Assembly: GCA_019654215.1 (NCBI GenBank)
Contig: BPDI01000017.1
Span: 1-56,226, forward strand
Source: Gammaproteobacteria bacterium
GTDB taxonomy: Bacteria > Pseudomonadota > Gammaproteobacteria > Pseudomonadales > Pseudohongiellaceae
Length of the DNA stretch: 56,226 bases
Direction of reading: 5' to 3'
Part shown: piece after piece, positions 56,212 to 56,226 of the stretch
Layout of the letters: every line of letters begins with the position of its first letter
Position numbering within the stretch: the stretch's first letter is position 1
Position numbers and translations under genes: made by a program
The notes under the pieces: model-generated
What the model saw: only the letters and a program-made list of their open reading frames with translations
Database searches by the model: none
Told to the model about the DNA's origin: nothing

Positions 56212-56226
56212 TATAGTTCGAAATTC

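Noticed and set aside
1..56226. CRISPR arrays, insertion sequences, prophage or tRNA genes
   Set aside because: No regularly spaced repeats of 25-40 bases, no transposase or integrase motifs and no recognisable tRNA cloverleaf or CCA-ended element were seen by eye; a tRNAscan run would settle the last point.

Overview
The window reads as a chromosome segment of an AT-leaning gammaproteobacterium of the Pseudomonadales type. I judge this from gene order and fusions, not from any search. Three signs point there. A TyrA-AroA fusion sits beside cmk-rpsA-ihfB. A run mtaD-ubiG-mupP-yciK lies next to gyrA. A complete ccmABCDEFGHI operon adjoins fliA. The left third follows the Pseudomonas order around gyrA, but serC and hisC are absent between gyrA and tyrA-aroA, and pheA has no chorismate mutase domain. 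Many intervening genes seem lost, which suggests a streamlined, probably aquatic lineage (inference).

Layout. 1-12.1 kb, minus strand: a WecA/WbpL-type glycosyltransferase cut by the window edge, then (listed against transcription) comEA, pyrF, lapB, lapA, ihfB, rpsA, cmk, tyrA-aroA, pheA and gyrA. 12.5-16.0 kb, plus: mtaD-ubiG-mupP-yciK. 16.1-20.9 kb, minus: rluB, scpB, scpA, trpS, yciO. 21.0-21.9 kb, plus: yciB, yciI. 22.0-24.3 kb, minus: periplasmic cyclophilin, exonuclease III, a HemD-family protein. 24.3-25.4 kb: a gene-poor stretch with a candidate small membrane peptide. 25.4-27.6 kb, minus: moaB, moaA, a LysE-family exporter. 27.7-34.9 kb, minus: ccmA to ccmI (cytochrome c maturation). 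35.4-36.7 kb, minus: intact fliA beside a decayed flhA tail that ends in a long palindrome. 36.8-42.6 kb: dcd (minus), rubredoxin, metG, a Deg-type protease, an Rnf-like scrap and nth. 42.7-49.0 kb: argG, pyrC, rnt, grxD, an orphan hyuB and argF. 49-56.2 kb, plus: a 740-base leader with NrdR-like boxes, nrdA, nrdB, a small hypothetical, a MobA/MocA-like nucleotidyltransferase, an unrecognised small gene and a second cyclophilin.

Functions. The set is mostly housekeeping: nucleotide supply (pyrF, pyrC, cmk, dcd, nrdAB), aromatic and arginine synthesis, translation and RNA processing (rpsA, trpS, metG, rluB, rnt), chromosome upkeep (gyrA, scpAB, ihfB, nth, xthA), LPS control (lapAB), molybdopterin (moaA, moaB, mocA-like) and c-type cytochromes.

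Sequence quality matters. Many essential genes (rpsA, ihfB, cmk, gyrA, argG, nrdA, ccmA-F) are broken by one-base shifts, often at homopolymers, and the breaks cluster at 0-7 kb and 31-35 kb. I treat these as probable base-calling errors and give full-length spans for the genes. The flhA remnant is different: it holds one frame but carries in-frame stops, which looks like true decay. The items most worth a second look are the small-peptide locus (24.7-25.05 kb), the flhA remnant with its 47-base palindrome, three helically phased heptamers upstream of ccmC, the rpsA leader hairpin and the Rnf-like scrap before nth.
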